NCBI GenBank assembly: GCA_039198765.1
Contig: JBCCTF010000015.1
Span: 1-34,866, forward strand
Source: Parvularcula sp039198765
Lineage (GTDB): Bacteria; Pseudomonadota; Alphaproteobacteria; Caulobacterales; Parvularculaceae
Reading direction: 5' to 3'
Length of the DNA: 34,866 nucleotides
Shown here: positions 16,020-24,748 of the stretch, piece after piece
Numbering within the stretch: position 1 is the first letter of the stretch
How the letters are laid out: each line of letters begins with the position of its first letter
Position numbers and translations under genes: made by a program
Notes under the pieces: model-generated
The model's database searches: none
What the model was told of the DNA's origin: nothing
Seen by the model: only the letters and a program-made list of their open reading frames with translations

Positions 16020-17516
16020 TTAGATGCGATTGCGGACCATCGGAAGAAGGCGTCTGCTGACGGGGACTCTCACACCATTGCTCATCTCAACCTTCCCTTT
16101 GCCGTTTTCCTCAGGAATGAGGGACTTCACATCAGCCGTGTTGATCAGATGGGAACGATGTATGCGGAGGAAGCTGCGCGGCAACACCTCTTCAAGCTTC
16201 GACAAGCTTGTACTGGCCAGGATCGTCTGGCCTTCGCGCATGGTCACCTCAACATAGTCGCCGGCAGCGGCACAATGCACAATGGCTTGCACCGAAATGG
16301 GCTCGACTGAGCGGCCGACCTTGAGTTCGATCAGTGGCGTCTCGTCATCAGCATGCGCCTCGGCCAGTGCCTGCTCAAGCCGATAAGCTCGCTCTTGAAC
16401 GTCGGTAAGCTCTTCTGCGACCCGAGCGTTGTCTTGCGCCTGCAGAACCAACAGCACACCAATAATCACCGCTGTTGCGACGAACTGGAAGACATCGAGG
16501 AACAACCCGGCCATCAAAAGCGAGACAAGTGCGTACACCCCTAGCCCCAGGGCAAATGGGATCGATGACGTCTTCTTCTGCCACATGGCAAAAAGAACGA
16601 TCGCTAGGGCGTACACCGAGGAAATCAGGGTTAGGCGCAGGACCATCTCATCGGCCCCCTCAGCACCCAACGGAGATAGCACGCAGAGAAGAGCTCCGAC
16701 CGCGCCGACCAAGTATGGGCGTGGCGGTGGGAACTTCCGTATCGTGAGGAGCAGAAGTATCGCCGCGAATGTGAACTGAGCGCCCCAAACCAACGCCAGC
16801 CGAATGTCGTGGAACCAGTAAGGGTACGCCCAAACCCCGCGGGACACCTCGGCCATCAACTGAGCGCCAGCCACAGCACACAGAGCAGCAAGAAGCCCAT
16901 TGTCGATCCTTGCTCGCCCAGCGATGCTTGAGGATCCGAAGTACACTGCAGCAGACAAAAACGCACCGAAGGCTGCGATAGCGGCGATGTAGAGACTAAG
17001 CTGAAGATCACGCGGATGGCGGTACACGGAGATTATGAAGACCGGCGCCTCATAGGTGGGCAGGAGGTTTCTGTGCCCCGAGATGAGGACAGCCACCTGC
17101 TTTCGGCCGGGACCGGACAGCCGCTCAGGAATGAGATGCACGCTGTCCATCGCCCCGCCGATTTCTCCGTCCGGCAAAGACGACGGCTGGCCGCTGACGC
17201 CGATCAACGTGCCGTCGAGATAGATGCGACGAGACCCTCTCCCCAGCACTGAGACACCGAGTGGCTCTCCGTTGCTCGTCAGCTCCTCGGGCACAATGAC
17301 ATCGGCCAGCACCCAGTAGAGCTTGTCACGATCAAGAGGCATGTCCGGTGTTGGCATACGGCACACCGCACTCTGCGGGCTTGGCGGCTTGACCATCTCG
17401 GGCCCAGCGGAGCAGACCCGCGCCGTCGATCGCTCAGCGAAGACAAGCGTCTCAGCGAAGGCATGCGCGGTATGCAAAACAAGAACGAGCGTGCTGGCGA
17501 AAAGGAGGCGTAGCAT
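16020..17516 (-). CDS. Membrane-bound LytTR-type regulator with periplasmic sensor and seven TM segments
   Basis: This 498-residue protein has a signal peptide (1-21), a periplasmic beta-rich domain (about 25-165), seven predicted TM segments (about 173-193, 206-222, 239-258, 266-282, 292-311, 319-336, 342-359), a short coiled coil (365-390) and a C-terminal LytTR DNA-binding domain (about 398-498) with SFLRIHRSHLINTADV. The layout resembles 7TMR-DISM receptors with the output replaced by LytTR. It would read a periplasmic or membrane signal and act on DNA from the membrane without phosphotransfer, since no receiver or kinase domain is present. It is divergent from a serine hydrolase gene. 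No clear ribosome-binding site precedes the ATG. Confidence 0.88.
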   Translation of the reverse strand: MLRLLFASTLVLVLHTAHAFAETLVFAERSTARVCSAGPEMVKPPSPQSAVCRMPTPDMPLDRDKLYWVLADVIVPEELTSNGEPLGVSVLGRGSRRIYLDGTLIGVSGQPSSLPDGEIGGAMDSVHLIPERLSGPGRKQVAVLISGHRNLLPTYEAPVFIISVYRHPRDLQLSLYIAAIAAFGAFLSAAVYFGSSSIAGRARIDNGLLAALCAVAGAQLMAEVSRGVWAYPYWFHDIRLALVWGAQFTFAAILLLLTIRKFPPPRPYLVGAVGALLCVLSPLGAEGADEMVLRLTLISSVYALAIVLFAMWQKKTSSIPFALGLGVYALVSLLMAGLFLDVFQFVATAVIIGVLLVLQAQDNARVAEELTDVQERAYRLEQALAEAHADDETPLIELKVGRSVEPISVQAIVHCAAAGDYVEVTMREGQTILASTSLSKLEEVLPRSFLRIHRSHLINTADVKSLIPEENGKGKVEMSNGVRVPVSRRLLPMVRNRI

Positions 17517-17552
17517 GCGCTGCTGTTAGGCGATTGCGTTGCATGAGGCAGT

Positions 17553-17584
17553 GCCGTTCAGCGAAAAAACCCGCCGTTCGGCGA
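17553..17584. promoter_or_regulatory. Direct repeats matching the LytTR-binding consensus
   Basis: GCCGTTCAGCGA (17553-17564) and GCCGTTCGGCGA (17573-17584) differ at one base in 12 and start exactly 20 bases apart, close to two helical turns. The first nine bases of each match the published LytTR consensus [TA][AC][CA]GTTN[AG][TG] at eight of nine positions. They lie in the 134 bases between the divergent LytTR regulator and serine hydrolase genes. Confidence 0.6.
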
Positions 17585-17650
17585 CAGAGCGTAGCGGACG
17601 GCTAAGGGCCATGCCACGGTTGTCGTTTTAAAGATCACCGGGGAAGCGTC

Positions 17651-19432
17651 ATGTTGGCGAAGCTCTGCAGCCGCTCGATCGGACTGCTCCTGTTCGCATT
17701 CTGCACGTCGGTTCACGCGCAGCCTGACACGTTCGGCAAGATAGCAGACATTGTCGAACCGGCGATGGAGAGAGCCGTCGATGAGGGCGCGCTCGGCGCA
17801 GCTGTGGTGATTGTCGCCGATGGCGAAGTCGCCTTCCAGTCTGCGAAGGGGTTTGCGAAAGCCAACAAATCAGAGCCCGTTGATGCCGAGACCACCGCCT
17901 TTCGGTTCGCGTCCCTCGGCAAGTCGGTGGTGGCGATGGCGGCTCTTCAGATGGCGAGCACCGGACAGCTCGACCTCGATGAGAACATCGCCGCTTATCT
18001 GGGCGAGGACGCACCGGCCATGCCTTTTGGCCCAATCACCATGCGCCATCTATTGAGCCACACCAGCGGGATCGATGCGGAGTATGCTGGCGACGCCGCT
18101 CGTTCCCCCGGCGAAACAGTATCCTTGGCTGAACTGGTACCCGCACAGATCCCAGCCCAGCGTTTCAATCCTGGCAGCATCTATATCTACTCCAACCACG
18201 GATACGCCCTCGCTGGACGCGTGATGGAAAAGGTCTCTGGACGGAGCTTTTCGGAGCTCATGCAGGATACGATCTTCACTCCGCTCGGGATGTCTGGCTC
18301 ACGGTTCGTGCAAGGCTACGATCCCGCGCGCGTGGCACAGTCAACACGAGATGGGAGCCCGGTGTTGCCATCCTTCACGAACGTCCTTCCTGCCGATGGT
18401 TGGATTGGGACGATGCCTGACCTGGGTCGCTATATGATAGGTCAGCTCGCGTTGCGTGAAGACAGTCCACTGATCAACGCTGGGCTCCACAACCAGGCTT
18501 TCGCACACACCACGGACTATCCGCGAGAGGGACTTGGATGGGAAATCCGTCAGTGGGGGGAGCACCGGGTGCTGAGCCATACCGGCGGTGTTGATGGCTT
18601 CTCCAGCATCATGGTCCTGGTCCCGGACAGCGACTTCGGTATCGCTATCGCTCTGAATAGCCGTAGGGGTGACCTGAGGTCGGACATCCTTGATACCGTT
18701 CGCGAGACGTACTTCTCAACGCCGCGAACGAAAGCACCCAATCTGGCTGAGCTGGAAAACGGGCTGACCGCACAAGACATCGCTGGCACCTATCTTTCAG
18801 AGAACCGCAACCATGGGCGGCTTCGTTGGGTGCATCGTTTAGGTTTGTCTGGCGGTATACTGAATGTTTCGGAAGACGACGGCGTCATCGATGTCGAAGG
18901 CATCCGCTACGCCCACTCCGGTGCGAACACTGAAGACCTTGGCGATTGGCAACGGGGCTATCGCATTCGGTTCGTTCGCGATGATGAGGGACGAACCCTC
19001 GCCCTTGAAGGTCGCGACGCGTACCGGCGGCTTCATCTGCTCAACACGCCAACAGCTGTGATCATCGCCCTTATTGCCGGGGTGCTTGCGTCAATTGCCC
19101 GTATCGCGGCGTACCCCTTTCGTAAGCGAGGAGCCGGTACCCAGACCTATGGCGAGTTGTTGCTTATGGTGTCGTCTCTCTGCTTCGTTACCGGCCTAGC
19201 TTTGGTTTTCCTCAGCATGCAGATTGTCGGTGATATCAGCTTCGGACTTCATCCTCTCTATCATGCGGGCCAGGTGGCGCTGGTGGCGGCAGCAGGTATC
19301 ATGCTGACTTTGGGCTTTGTGCTCTCCTTGCAGCTGAAGATCAGCGCCTTCATGTTCTTGTTGACGTTTGTCCAAAGCATCGCCCTCGTCTCCGCTTTGC
19401 AAACGGGTCTCATCGGGTTGCCTTGGGCCTAG
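17651..19432 (+). CDS. Serine hydrolase (beta-lactamase/PBP class C-like) with C-terminal membrane domain
   Basis: This 593-residue exported protein has a signal peptide (1-23, cleavage near HAQ-PD) and a class C beta-lactamase/esterase-like domain: the nucleophile motif SLGK (S88, K91), YSN (180-182) and HTGG (310-313) replacing the KTG triad. A domain of about 90 residues follows, then about four TM helices from residue 459 to the C-terminus. The family includes D-aminopeptidases, esterases and penicillin-binding-like enzymes as well as beta-lactamases, so antibiotic hydrolysis should not be assumed. GGGGAAG precedes the ATG. It diverges from a LytTR membrane regulator and shares candidate LytTR sites with it. 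Confidence 0.9.
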   Translation: MLAKLCSRSIGLLLFAFCTSVHAQPDTFGKIADIVEPAMERAVDEGALGAAVVIVADGEVAFQSAKGFAKANKSEPVDAETTAFRFASLGKSVVAMAALQMASTGQLDLDENIAAYLGEDAPAMPFGPITMRHLLSHTSGIDAEYAGDAARSPGETVSLAELVPAQIPAQRFNPGSIYIYSNHGYALAGRVMEKVSGRSFSELMQDTIFTPLGMSGSRFVQGYDPARVAQSTRDGSPVLPSFTNVLPADGWIGTMPDLGRYMIGQLALREDSPLINAGLHNQAFAHTTDYPREGLGWEIRQWGEHRVLSHTGGVDGFSSIMVLVPDSDFGIAIALNSRRGDLRSDILDTVRETYFSTPRTKAPNLAELENGLTAQDIAGTYLSENRNHGRLRWVHRLGLSGGILNVSEDDGVIDVEGIRYAHSGANTEDLGDWQRGYRIRFVRDDEGRTLALEGRDAYRRLHLLNTPTAVIIALIAGVLASIARIAAYPFRKRGAGTQTYGELLLMVSSLCFVTGLALVFLSMQIVGDISFGLHPLYHAGQVALVAAAGIMLTLGFVLSLQLKISAFMFLLTFVQSIALVSALQTGLIGLPWA

Positions 19433-19436
19433 GTCA

Positions 19437-22400
19437 CTACTCGGCCGCTTTCACCTGCATCTGGGCTTCAAGCCTCCGCGCGACTTCGCCCGGTGCGGAA
19501 GTCCTCCGTGCAAAGAGGTTATAGGCGACTGGGATCAACACCAACGTGACAATGACGGCAGCGACAACGCCGAAGCCAATAACAACACCGATGGCTTGCC
19601 GCGTCTCGGCGCCTGCTCCTGACGAGAAAAGCAACGGCAGTGTCCCCGCAGCAGTCGTCAGACCGGTCATCAAGATCGGACGCAACCGAGCAAGCGCTGC
19701 CTCGCGCAGGGCGGCATCGAACTCAATCCCTTCGTCGCGGAGCTGGTTGGCGAATTCAACGATCAGGATGCCGTTCTTCGCCGCGAGGCCGACAAGCATG
19801 ATCAAACCGATCTGTGTATAGATGTTCAGCGTCTCGCCTGTGATCCAAAGACCCAGCAACCCGCCGCCCAGCGTCGCAGGGACGCAGAGCATGATGATGA
19901 TGGGATGCACCCAACTCTCAAACTGCGCCGCGAGCACCAAGAAGACGATCAGCACACCAATCAAAAAGACGAACGCAATGGAGCTGCCGGATGTTTTATA
20001 GTCCAGGGACGATCCCTTGAAATCGATGGTCGTCTCTTCAGGCAGCACCTCAGCCGCCAAAGCCTGCATCTCGTCGAGCACCGTACCGAGTCTTGCGCCG
20101 GGGGCGAGCCCAGCCTCAATGGTGATCGCACGCACCCTGTTGTAGCGGTTAAGAGTGGCGCTGTCCGCGATTTCGCGCACCGTCACCACACTCGAAAGCG
20201 GGATAAGGGACCCGGTCCGTGCAGAACGGACGAAGATGTTCTCAATATCGTTTGGTGATGATTGCTCCGTACGCAGACCCTCAACGATAACATCGTACTC
20301 TTCGCCCCGATCAAGGAACGTGGTGACCCGCCGTGAGCCGAGCATTGTTTGAAGCGTGCTACCGATCTCATCAACGGTGACGCCGAGGTCGGCGGCGTTG
20401 TCGTAATTGATCTCGATACGGAATTGCGGCTGGGTCTCCTTGTAGTCCCAGTCAATATCAATCAGCCCGAGGTCCCGCGCTTCGAGTTCAGCGACAAACG
20501 TGTCCCGCCAGTCCGTCAGCGTTTCGTAATCTGGCCCGCCGATGACAAACTGCACGGGGTTGCCCGTCCCGCCGCCCAGGCCCTGGCGCATCCGCGCGAA
20601 GGCAGCGACGCCGGGTAGGTCGGAGAGGTTCTGGTTGATCTCCGACATGATCACCGTTGCCGGGCGCCGCTCACTCCAATCATCAAGCACCGAAATGACA
20701 AACGCTTGGTTGAAAGCAGAACTTCCGAAGCCTGGTGCGCGGATTAGGAGGCGGTTGATCTCCCCTGACTCCGTATACGGAAGGAGACGCCGCTCGATCT
20801 CATCGACATAGCGCTCCATATACTGATAGGAAGCGCCCTCAGGCCCGCGCACGAAGGTGAAGAAGGCGCCGCGGTCTTCCTGGGGAACGTATTCCTCCTC
20901 CACCGCGCCGAACAGCGCCCAGGTTCCGCCAAGGCTAGCAATCAGCGCGACGCCCAGGATGATCGGTTGGCGGACCGTCTTACTGAGGAACCATCCATAG
21001 CCAGCACGAAGGCCTTCAAAGGCCTGGTCCACGACCTTTGGCAACACGGCGAGGAAACCTTCCCCCTTGTCGTTCCGGAGGAGCTTTGATGCTAGCATCG
21101 GAGAGAGTGTCAGTGCGACAACGCTGGAGAACGCAACGGAGGCGGCCATCGTCACCGCAAATTCCGTGAACAGACGACCGACGTCTCCTTCGAGGAAGGT
21201 GATCGGCACGAACACAGCGATCAAGACCAGCGTGGTGGCCACCACGGCGAAGCCCACCTGCCGGGCGCCTCGGAATGCGGCGACCAGAGCGGTCTCACCA
21301 TACTCGTCCATCCGTCGACGGATGTTCTCGAGCACCACAATCGCATCATCCACCACGAGACCGATAGCGAGAACGAGTGCCAGAAGGGTCAGCAGATTCA
21401 CCGACAGCCCCAGAGCATAGAGCACCGTGAACGTGGCGGTGATAGAGATCGGCACGGTAATCGCCGGGATGAGCGTTGATCGCGCATCCCCGAGGAACAG
21501 GAAGATCACCAGCGTCACGAGGATCACGGCGATGATCAGTGTCGTGTACACTTCACGGATCGACGCCTCGATAAAGACCGAGCTGTCAAAGCTCTGATAG
21601 ATGCGCACGCCGTCGGGCAGCGTTTCGTTGAGCCGCTGGCCCAGCTCCCGCGCTTCTCGCGCCACATCGACCGTGTTGGCTGTGGACTGCTTCACGATAC
21701 CCAGGCCCACCATAGGAATGCCGTTGCCGCGGAAGAGGTTGCGATCCTCCACCGTCCCCAGCTGCACCCGCGCCACGTCGCCGAGGCGCACGAGGTAGCC
21801 GTCGTCGCCCTCTGCCAGCACAAGGTCGGAGAAATCGTCCGTGGTCAGAAAGGGCCGGTCGATGCGGACAGTGAAGACACGCCGCGACGACTCAATGCTC
21901 CCCGCCGGCGCTTCGATATTCTCACGGCGCAGAGCGTTCTCGACATCGGAGACCGTGAGGTTCCGCGCTGCCAGAGACTGGCGGTCGAGCCAGATGCGCA
22001 TCGCGTAATCGCGCGAGCCGCCGACGCGAACCCGCGCCACACCGTCCACGGCAGAGAACCGATCCACCAGATAGCGGTTGGCGTAGTCCGACAGCTCCGG
22101 CGTCGTCATTGTCTCCGAAGCAAGGTTCAGCCACATGATGACGTCGTCGTTGGAGTCGGCCTTCTCGATCTCCGGCGGGTCCGCCTCGGGCGGCAATTGA
22201 TCGAGCACGGAGGAAACGCGGTCGCGAATGTCGTTCGCTGCCGCATCGATATCGCGGTTGATATCGAACTCGATCGACGTTTGCGAGCGGCCATCGGTGG
22301 AGCTCGAGTCGATAAACCGGATCCCCTCGACCCCCGCGATACGGTCTTCAATGATCTGGGTGATCCGGGTCTCAACGACCGATGCCGACGCGCCCGGGTA

Positions 22401-22550
22401 GCTGACTTCGACTGTCACAATCGGTGCATCGATGTCGGGGTATTCGCGCAGCGGCAGCCGGTCGAACGACACGACGCCGAAGACGATCAAAAGAAGCGCG
22501 AAGACTGAGGCCAAGACCGGCCTTTTGACGGACAGGTCGGAGATGACCAT
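19437..22550 (-). CDS. RND efflux pump permease, HAE1/AcrB-like
   Basis: The protein has 1037 residues, the usual length of hydrophobe/amphiphile RND permeases. It opens with SDLSVKRPVLASVFALLLIV and REYPDIDAPIVTVEV, has two large periplasmic loops and twelve expected TMs. The proton-relay aspartates D401 and D402 are in AIGLVVDDAIVVLENI, and the TM10 lysine is in LVGLAAKNGILIVEFAN. It would export drugs, detergents or other toxic compounds using the proton gradient. The start lies 4 bases after the adaptor gene's stop, with GAGGGA upstream. Its stop is only 4 bases from the stop of the convergent serine hydrolase gene. No regulator adjoins it. Confidence 0.95.
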   Translation of the reverse strand: MVISDLSVKRPVLASVFALLLIVFGVVSFDRLPLREYPDIDAPIVTVEVSYPGASASVVETRITQIIEDRIAGVEGIRFIDSSSTDGRSQTSIEFDINRDIDAAANDIRDRVSSVLDQLPPEADPPEIEKADSNDDVIMWLNLASETMTTPELSDYANRYLVDRFSAVDGVARVRVGGSRDYAMRIWLDRQSLAARNLTVSDVENALRRENIEAPAGSIESSRRVFTVRIDRPFLTTDDFSDLVLAEGDDGYLVRLGDVARVQLGTVEDRNLFRGNGIPMVGLGIVKQSTANTVDVAREARELGQRLNETLPDGVRIYQSFDSSVFIEASIREVYTTLIIAVILVTLVIFLFLGDARSTLIPAITVPISITATFTVLYALGLSVNLLTLLALVLAIGLVVDDAIVVLENIRRRMDEYGETALVAAFRGARQVGFAVVATTLVLIAVFVPITFLEGDVGRLFTEFAVTMAASVAFSSVVALTLSPMLASKLLRNDKGEGFLAVLPKVVDQAFEGLRAGYGWFLSKTVRQPIILGVALIASLGGTWALFGAVEEEYVPQEDRGAFFTFVRGPEGASYQYMERYVDEIERRLLPYTESGEINRLLIRAPGFGSSAFNQAFVISVLDDWSERRPATVIMSEINQNLSDLPGVAAFARMRQGLGGGTGNPVQFVIGGPDYETLTDWRDTFVAELEARDLGLIDIDWDYKETQPQFRIEINYDNAADLGVTVDEIGSTLQTMLGSRRVTTFLDRGEEYDVIVEGLRTEQSSPNDIENIFVRSARTGSLIPLSSVVTVREIADSATLNRYNRVRAITIEAGLAPGARLGTVLDEMQALAAEVLPEETTIDFKGSSLDYKTSGSSIAFVFLIGVLIVFLVLAAQFESWVHPIIIMLCVPATLGGGLLGLWITGETLNIYTQIGLIMLVGLAAKNGILIVEFANQLRDEGIEFDAALREAALARLRPILMTGLTTAAGTLPLLFSSGAGAETRQAIGVVIGFGVVAAVIVTLVLIPVAYNLFARRTSAPGEVARRLEAQMQVKAAE

Positions 22551-22554
22551 GGCG

Positions 22555-23643
22555 CTAGCGTCCCTCGCCCGCGCTGATCGACGTCGCGGCTATTGAGGAG
22601 TTCGAGTTCAAAGGGGGCGTACGGAGGAAGCTTTCGATGACGTTTACAGGCTGGCCATCACGTGTACGGATCAGGCCCTCTGTGACAACACGCTGGCCAT
22701 CTGTCAGGCCCGTCAGAACTTCGACCGCGCCGTTGTAGCGCGCGCCGATGGTCACCTCGGTCCGGCGAGCGATGCTCTGGGCGTCGACAACATAGACATA
22801 GCTGCGCGGACCCACCGGCTGGATCGCCTCCTCAGGGATGGCCAGTGCCATCCGCTGATCCGCTTCAACAACCACGCGCATGAACATTCCTGCTTTCAGG
22901 ATCCGACCGTCATTTGGCAAAGTCGCCCGTACCCGGACAGATCGCGTGGCCGGATCAATGGCGTTGTTGAGGCTGGTGATCTCGCCGCGGAAGGTCCGAT
23001 CGGGAAGACTGTCGGTCTCAGCAATAATCTGTGTACCGCTCGAAGCCGAGGTCAGCCGCGTCGCGGGAACCGCGAAATCCAGCCGCATCACACTGTCATC
23101 GATTAGCGTCGTCACAACGTCGCCGGGCTGCACGTAAGAGCCAACACTCACCTGGCGGAAACCAACAACACCATCGAAGGGTGCGACTAAGACCCGGTCA
23201 CGCAAGCGTGACTGCACCTGTCGCAGCTCTGCCCGGAACGTCTCAACATCGCGCCGCGCCGCATCTTCATCTGCTTTCGAGCCCGCATCGAATTCCACGA
23301 GCCCTTCCAGCCTTGCCAGCCGGGCTTGCGCCTCGCGAAGGCGGGCCTCGGCGGCTTCGACCTGGGCCAGCTGCTCGCGCTGCACCAGGGCGATGAGGGT
23401 CTGCCCCTCTTCCACCCGCTGCCCATCTTCGAAATAGACCGCTGTCACCCGGTCCGCAGCGTTCAGCGTCAGGTCTGCAGCCTCATTGGGCTGCAAGGTA
23501 CCAAGTGCTTCAATCCGTTGAGAAAAAGCCTGCTCAGCAACCGTGCTCACGATCACCGATGGCGCAGGGCGCGATTGGGCCTGGGAGCTTGCGAAGCTGG
23601 CCATAAGGGCCGTCAGAACAGCAATACCTGCACGCATAAACAT
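22555..23643 (-). CDS. RND efflux periplasmic adaptor (membrane fusion protein)
   Basis: The protein has 362 residues with a signal peptide (MFMRAGIAVLTALMASFASS). No lipobox cysteine is present, so it is probably not lipid-anchored. The lipoyl halves are LGTLQPNEAADLTLNAADRV and VLVAPFDGVVGFRQVSVGSY, flanking a short helical hairpin (about residues 95-150), followed by beta-barrel and membrane-proximal domains ending near GLTDGQRVVTEGLIR. The ATG at 23643 has AGGA 9 bases upstream; a GTG two codons earlier is possible. It links the inner-membrane RND pump to an outer-membrane channel, which is not encoded here. Confidence 0.93.
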   Translation of the reverse strand: MFMRAGIAVLTALMASFASSQAQSRPAPSVIVSTVAEQAFSQRIEALGTLQPNEAADLTLNAADRVTAVYFEDGQRVEEGQTLIALVQREQLAQVEAAEARLREAQARLARLEGLVEFDAGSKADEDAARRDVETFRAELRQVQSRLRDRVLVAPFDGVVGFRQVSVGSYVQPGDVVTTLIDDSVMRLDFAVPATRLTSASSGTQIIAETDSLPDRTFRGEITSLNNAIDPATRSVRVRATLPNDGRILKAGMFMRVVVEADQRMALAIPEEAIQPVGPRSYVYVVDAQSIARRTEVTIGARYNGAVEVLTGLTDGQRVVTEGLIRTRDGQPVNVIESFLRTPPLNSNSSIAATSISAGEGR

Positions 23644-23720
23644 GGACACTCATCCTGATCAGTCGAATTCGGTACGCCACCAATCACACCAAAGCGCGCA
23701 CGCACCATAGTGAGATTTAG

Positions 23721-23733
23721 GTGATTATTTCAC
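23721..23733. promoter_or_regulatory. GTGA-N5-TCAC dyad upstream of the RND efflux operon
   Basis: GTGATTATTTCAC has 4-bp arms with a 5-base AT spacer, 78 bases upstream of the adaptor start. It resembles a CRP/FNR-type site, but the spacer is 5 rather than 6 bases, so the identity of any binding protein is open. Confidence 0.25.
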
Positions 23734-23916
23734 AGCATCGAACGGAAGCTGTGACCTTTCTCAGCGTCTGATGACCCTGTTGAGGTTGGGCGGCACTACA
23801 CAATGGCGGGCAAAGGGCACCAGCCCATGACCACGCTCCGCTTCAGACTGTCGCGATATACGCCTCGAGAGCTTCAGAAACAACTCACCGCTGCGCGCGC
23901 CCGAGCTTGGGGCCGG

Positions 23917-23935
23917 ATCAACGTTAACGGTTGAT
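23917..23935. promoter_or_regulatory. 19-base imperfect palindrome upstream of the membrane-protein gene
   Basis: ATCAAC-N7-GTTGAT has perfect 6-bp arms and a centre that includes GTTAAC. It lies 63 bases before the ATG at 23999, the position expected for an operator or activator site. Confidence 0.35.
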
Positions 23936-23998
23936 TTGCTTGATTCTTGGTCGAATTCCGCAAAAAGCGGCCCCAGTGAGTGTGAGGGAGATCCTTCG

Positions 23999-24742
23999 AT
24001 GGAATTCAACTTTGGCCGCGTTATCGGCCGCACCTTTTCAACACTTGGGACCAATCCCGTGGTCTTTTTCGGGATGAGCTTTCTGGTAGCGGGCCTCGGC
24101 GGCACGTTCAGCGCGGTGATCAATGCTCAAGCGACAGGCGCTTTTGCAGAGGGAATTTTCTCCCCGCTTTGGATCGTCGGGTTCATTGCGGCGTTCATTG
24201 TTCCACTGATCGCGGGCGTGCTCACCAACGCAGCTCTGATCTTTGCGGCGGCTGAAAGCTACAAAGGGCGTAAAGCGAGCTTTGGCGAGAGCTTGTCCAA
24301 AGCGCTCCCGCATCTTTTCCCACTCATTGCGATCTCAATCCTCTATACCCTCGGCTTGATGCTAGGCTTCCTCTTGCTGATCATCCCCGGCATCTTCTTA
24401 CTCGTGATTTGGAGCGTCACCATCCCTGTGCGTGTTGCGGAAGGCACAGGCGTCACCGAATCGTTTGGCCGGAGCCGTGAGCTTGCGAAGGGACTGTTCT
24501 GGCCGATCTTCGGGCTGTTGATTGTCTACTTCATCGGCAGCTCTGTAGTTGGCGACGCTCTTGCGGCATCCGGGTTCATGGTCAGCATACAGTCTTTAGG
24601 CGCTGTAGCGATCATCGGCACACTGATCGTCAACACATTCACCGGCGCCGTCGCAGCTTCGGGATCAGCCTCACTCTACTACGAGCTTCGTACGGTCAAA
24701 GAAGGCACGCCCACGGACGAAGTTGTCGAGATCTTCGCTTAA
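23999..24742 (+). CDS. Six-pass integral membrane protein of unknown function (YciC/GPDPase-membrane-domain-like)
   Basis: The 247-residue protein starts MEFNFGRVIGRTFSTLGTNP, a short amphipathic N-terminal segment, then has about six hydrophobic helices. The middle contains SYKGRKASFGESLSKALPHL and GFLLLIIPGIFLLVIWSV, followed by EGTGVTESFGRSRELAKG. This helix-loop order is that of the YciC-like or glycerophosphodiester-phosphodiesterase-membrane-domain families, whose function is not known. GAGGGAG precedes the ATG; the frame stays open 63 bases further upstream but that part looks non-coding. It converges with the RDD gene, stops 6 bases apart. Family assignment is tentative. Confidence 0.8.
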   Translation: MEFNFGRVIGRTFSTLGTNPVVFFGMSFLVAGLGGTFSAVINAQATGAFAEGIFSPLWIVGFIAAFIVPLIAGVLTNAALIFAAAESYKGRKASFGESLSKALPHLFPLIAISILYTLGLMLGFLLLIIPGIFLLVIWSVTIPVRVAEGTGVTESFGRSRELAKGLFWPIFGLLIVYFIGSSVVGDALAASGFMVSIQSLGAVAIIGTLIVNTFTGAVAASGSASLYYELRTVKEGTPTDEVVEIFA

Positions 24743-24748
24743 CGGCGT

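Larger units (their letters stand above)
23644..23998. other. 355-base intergenic region between divergent adaptor and membrane-protein genes
   Basis: This is the longest stretch without a gene. An open frame runs through it on the minus strand but has no start site or protein-like composition, and I judge it non-coding. Two dyads stand out, at 23721-23733 and 23917-23935. Divergent promoters must lie here, but I see no clear pair of -35/-10 hexamers. Confidence 0.6.

Noticed and set aside
17651..19432. Reading the serine hydrolase as an antibiotic resistance beta-lactamase
   Set aside because: The family shares its motifs with esterases and peptidases, and the C-terminal membrane domain is not found in secreted class C beta-lactamases.
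23761..24123. 120-codon open frame on the minus strand in the largest intergenic region
   Set aside because: It overlaps the start of the membrane protein gene, has no ribosome-binding site and its composition (rich in Pro, Arg, Ser, no family pattern) looks like random translation.
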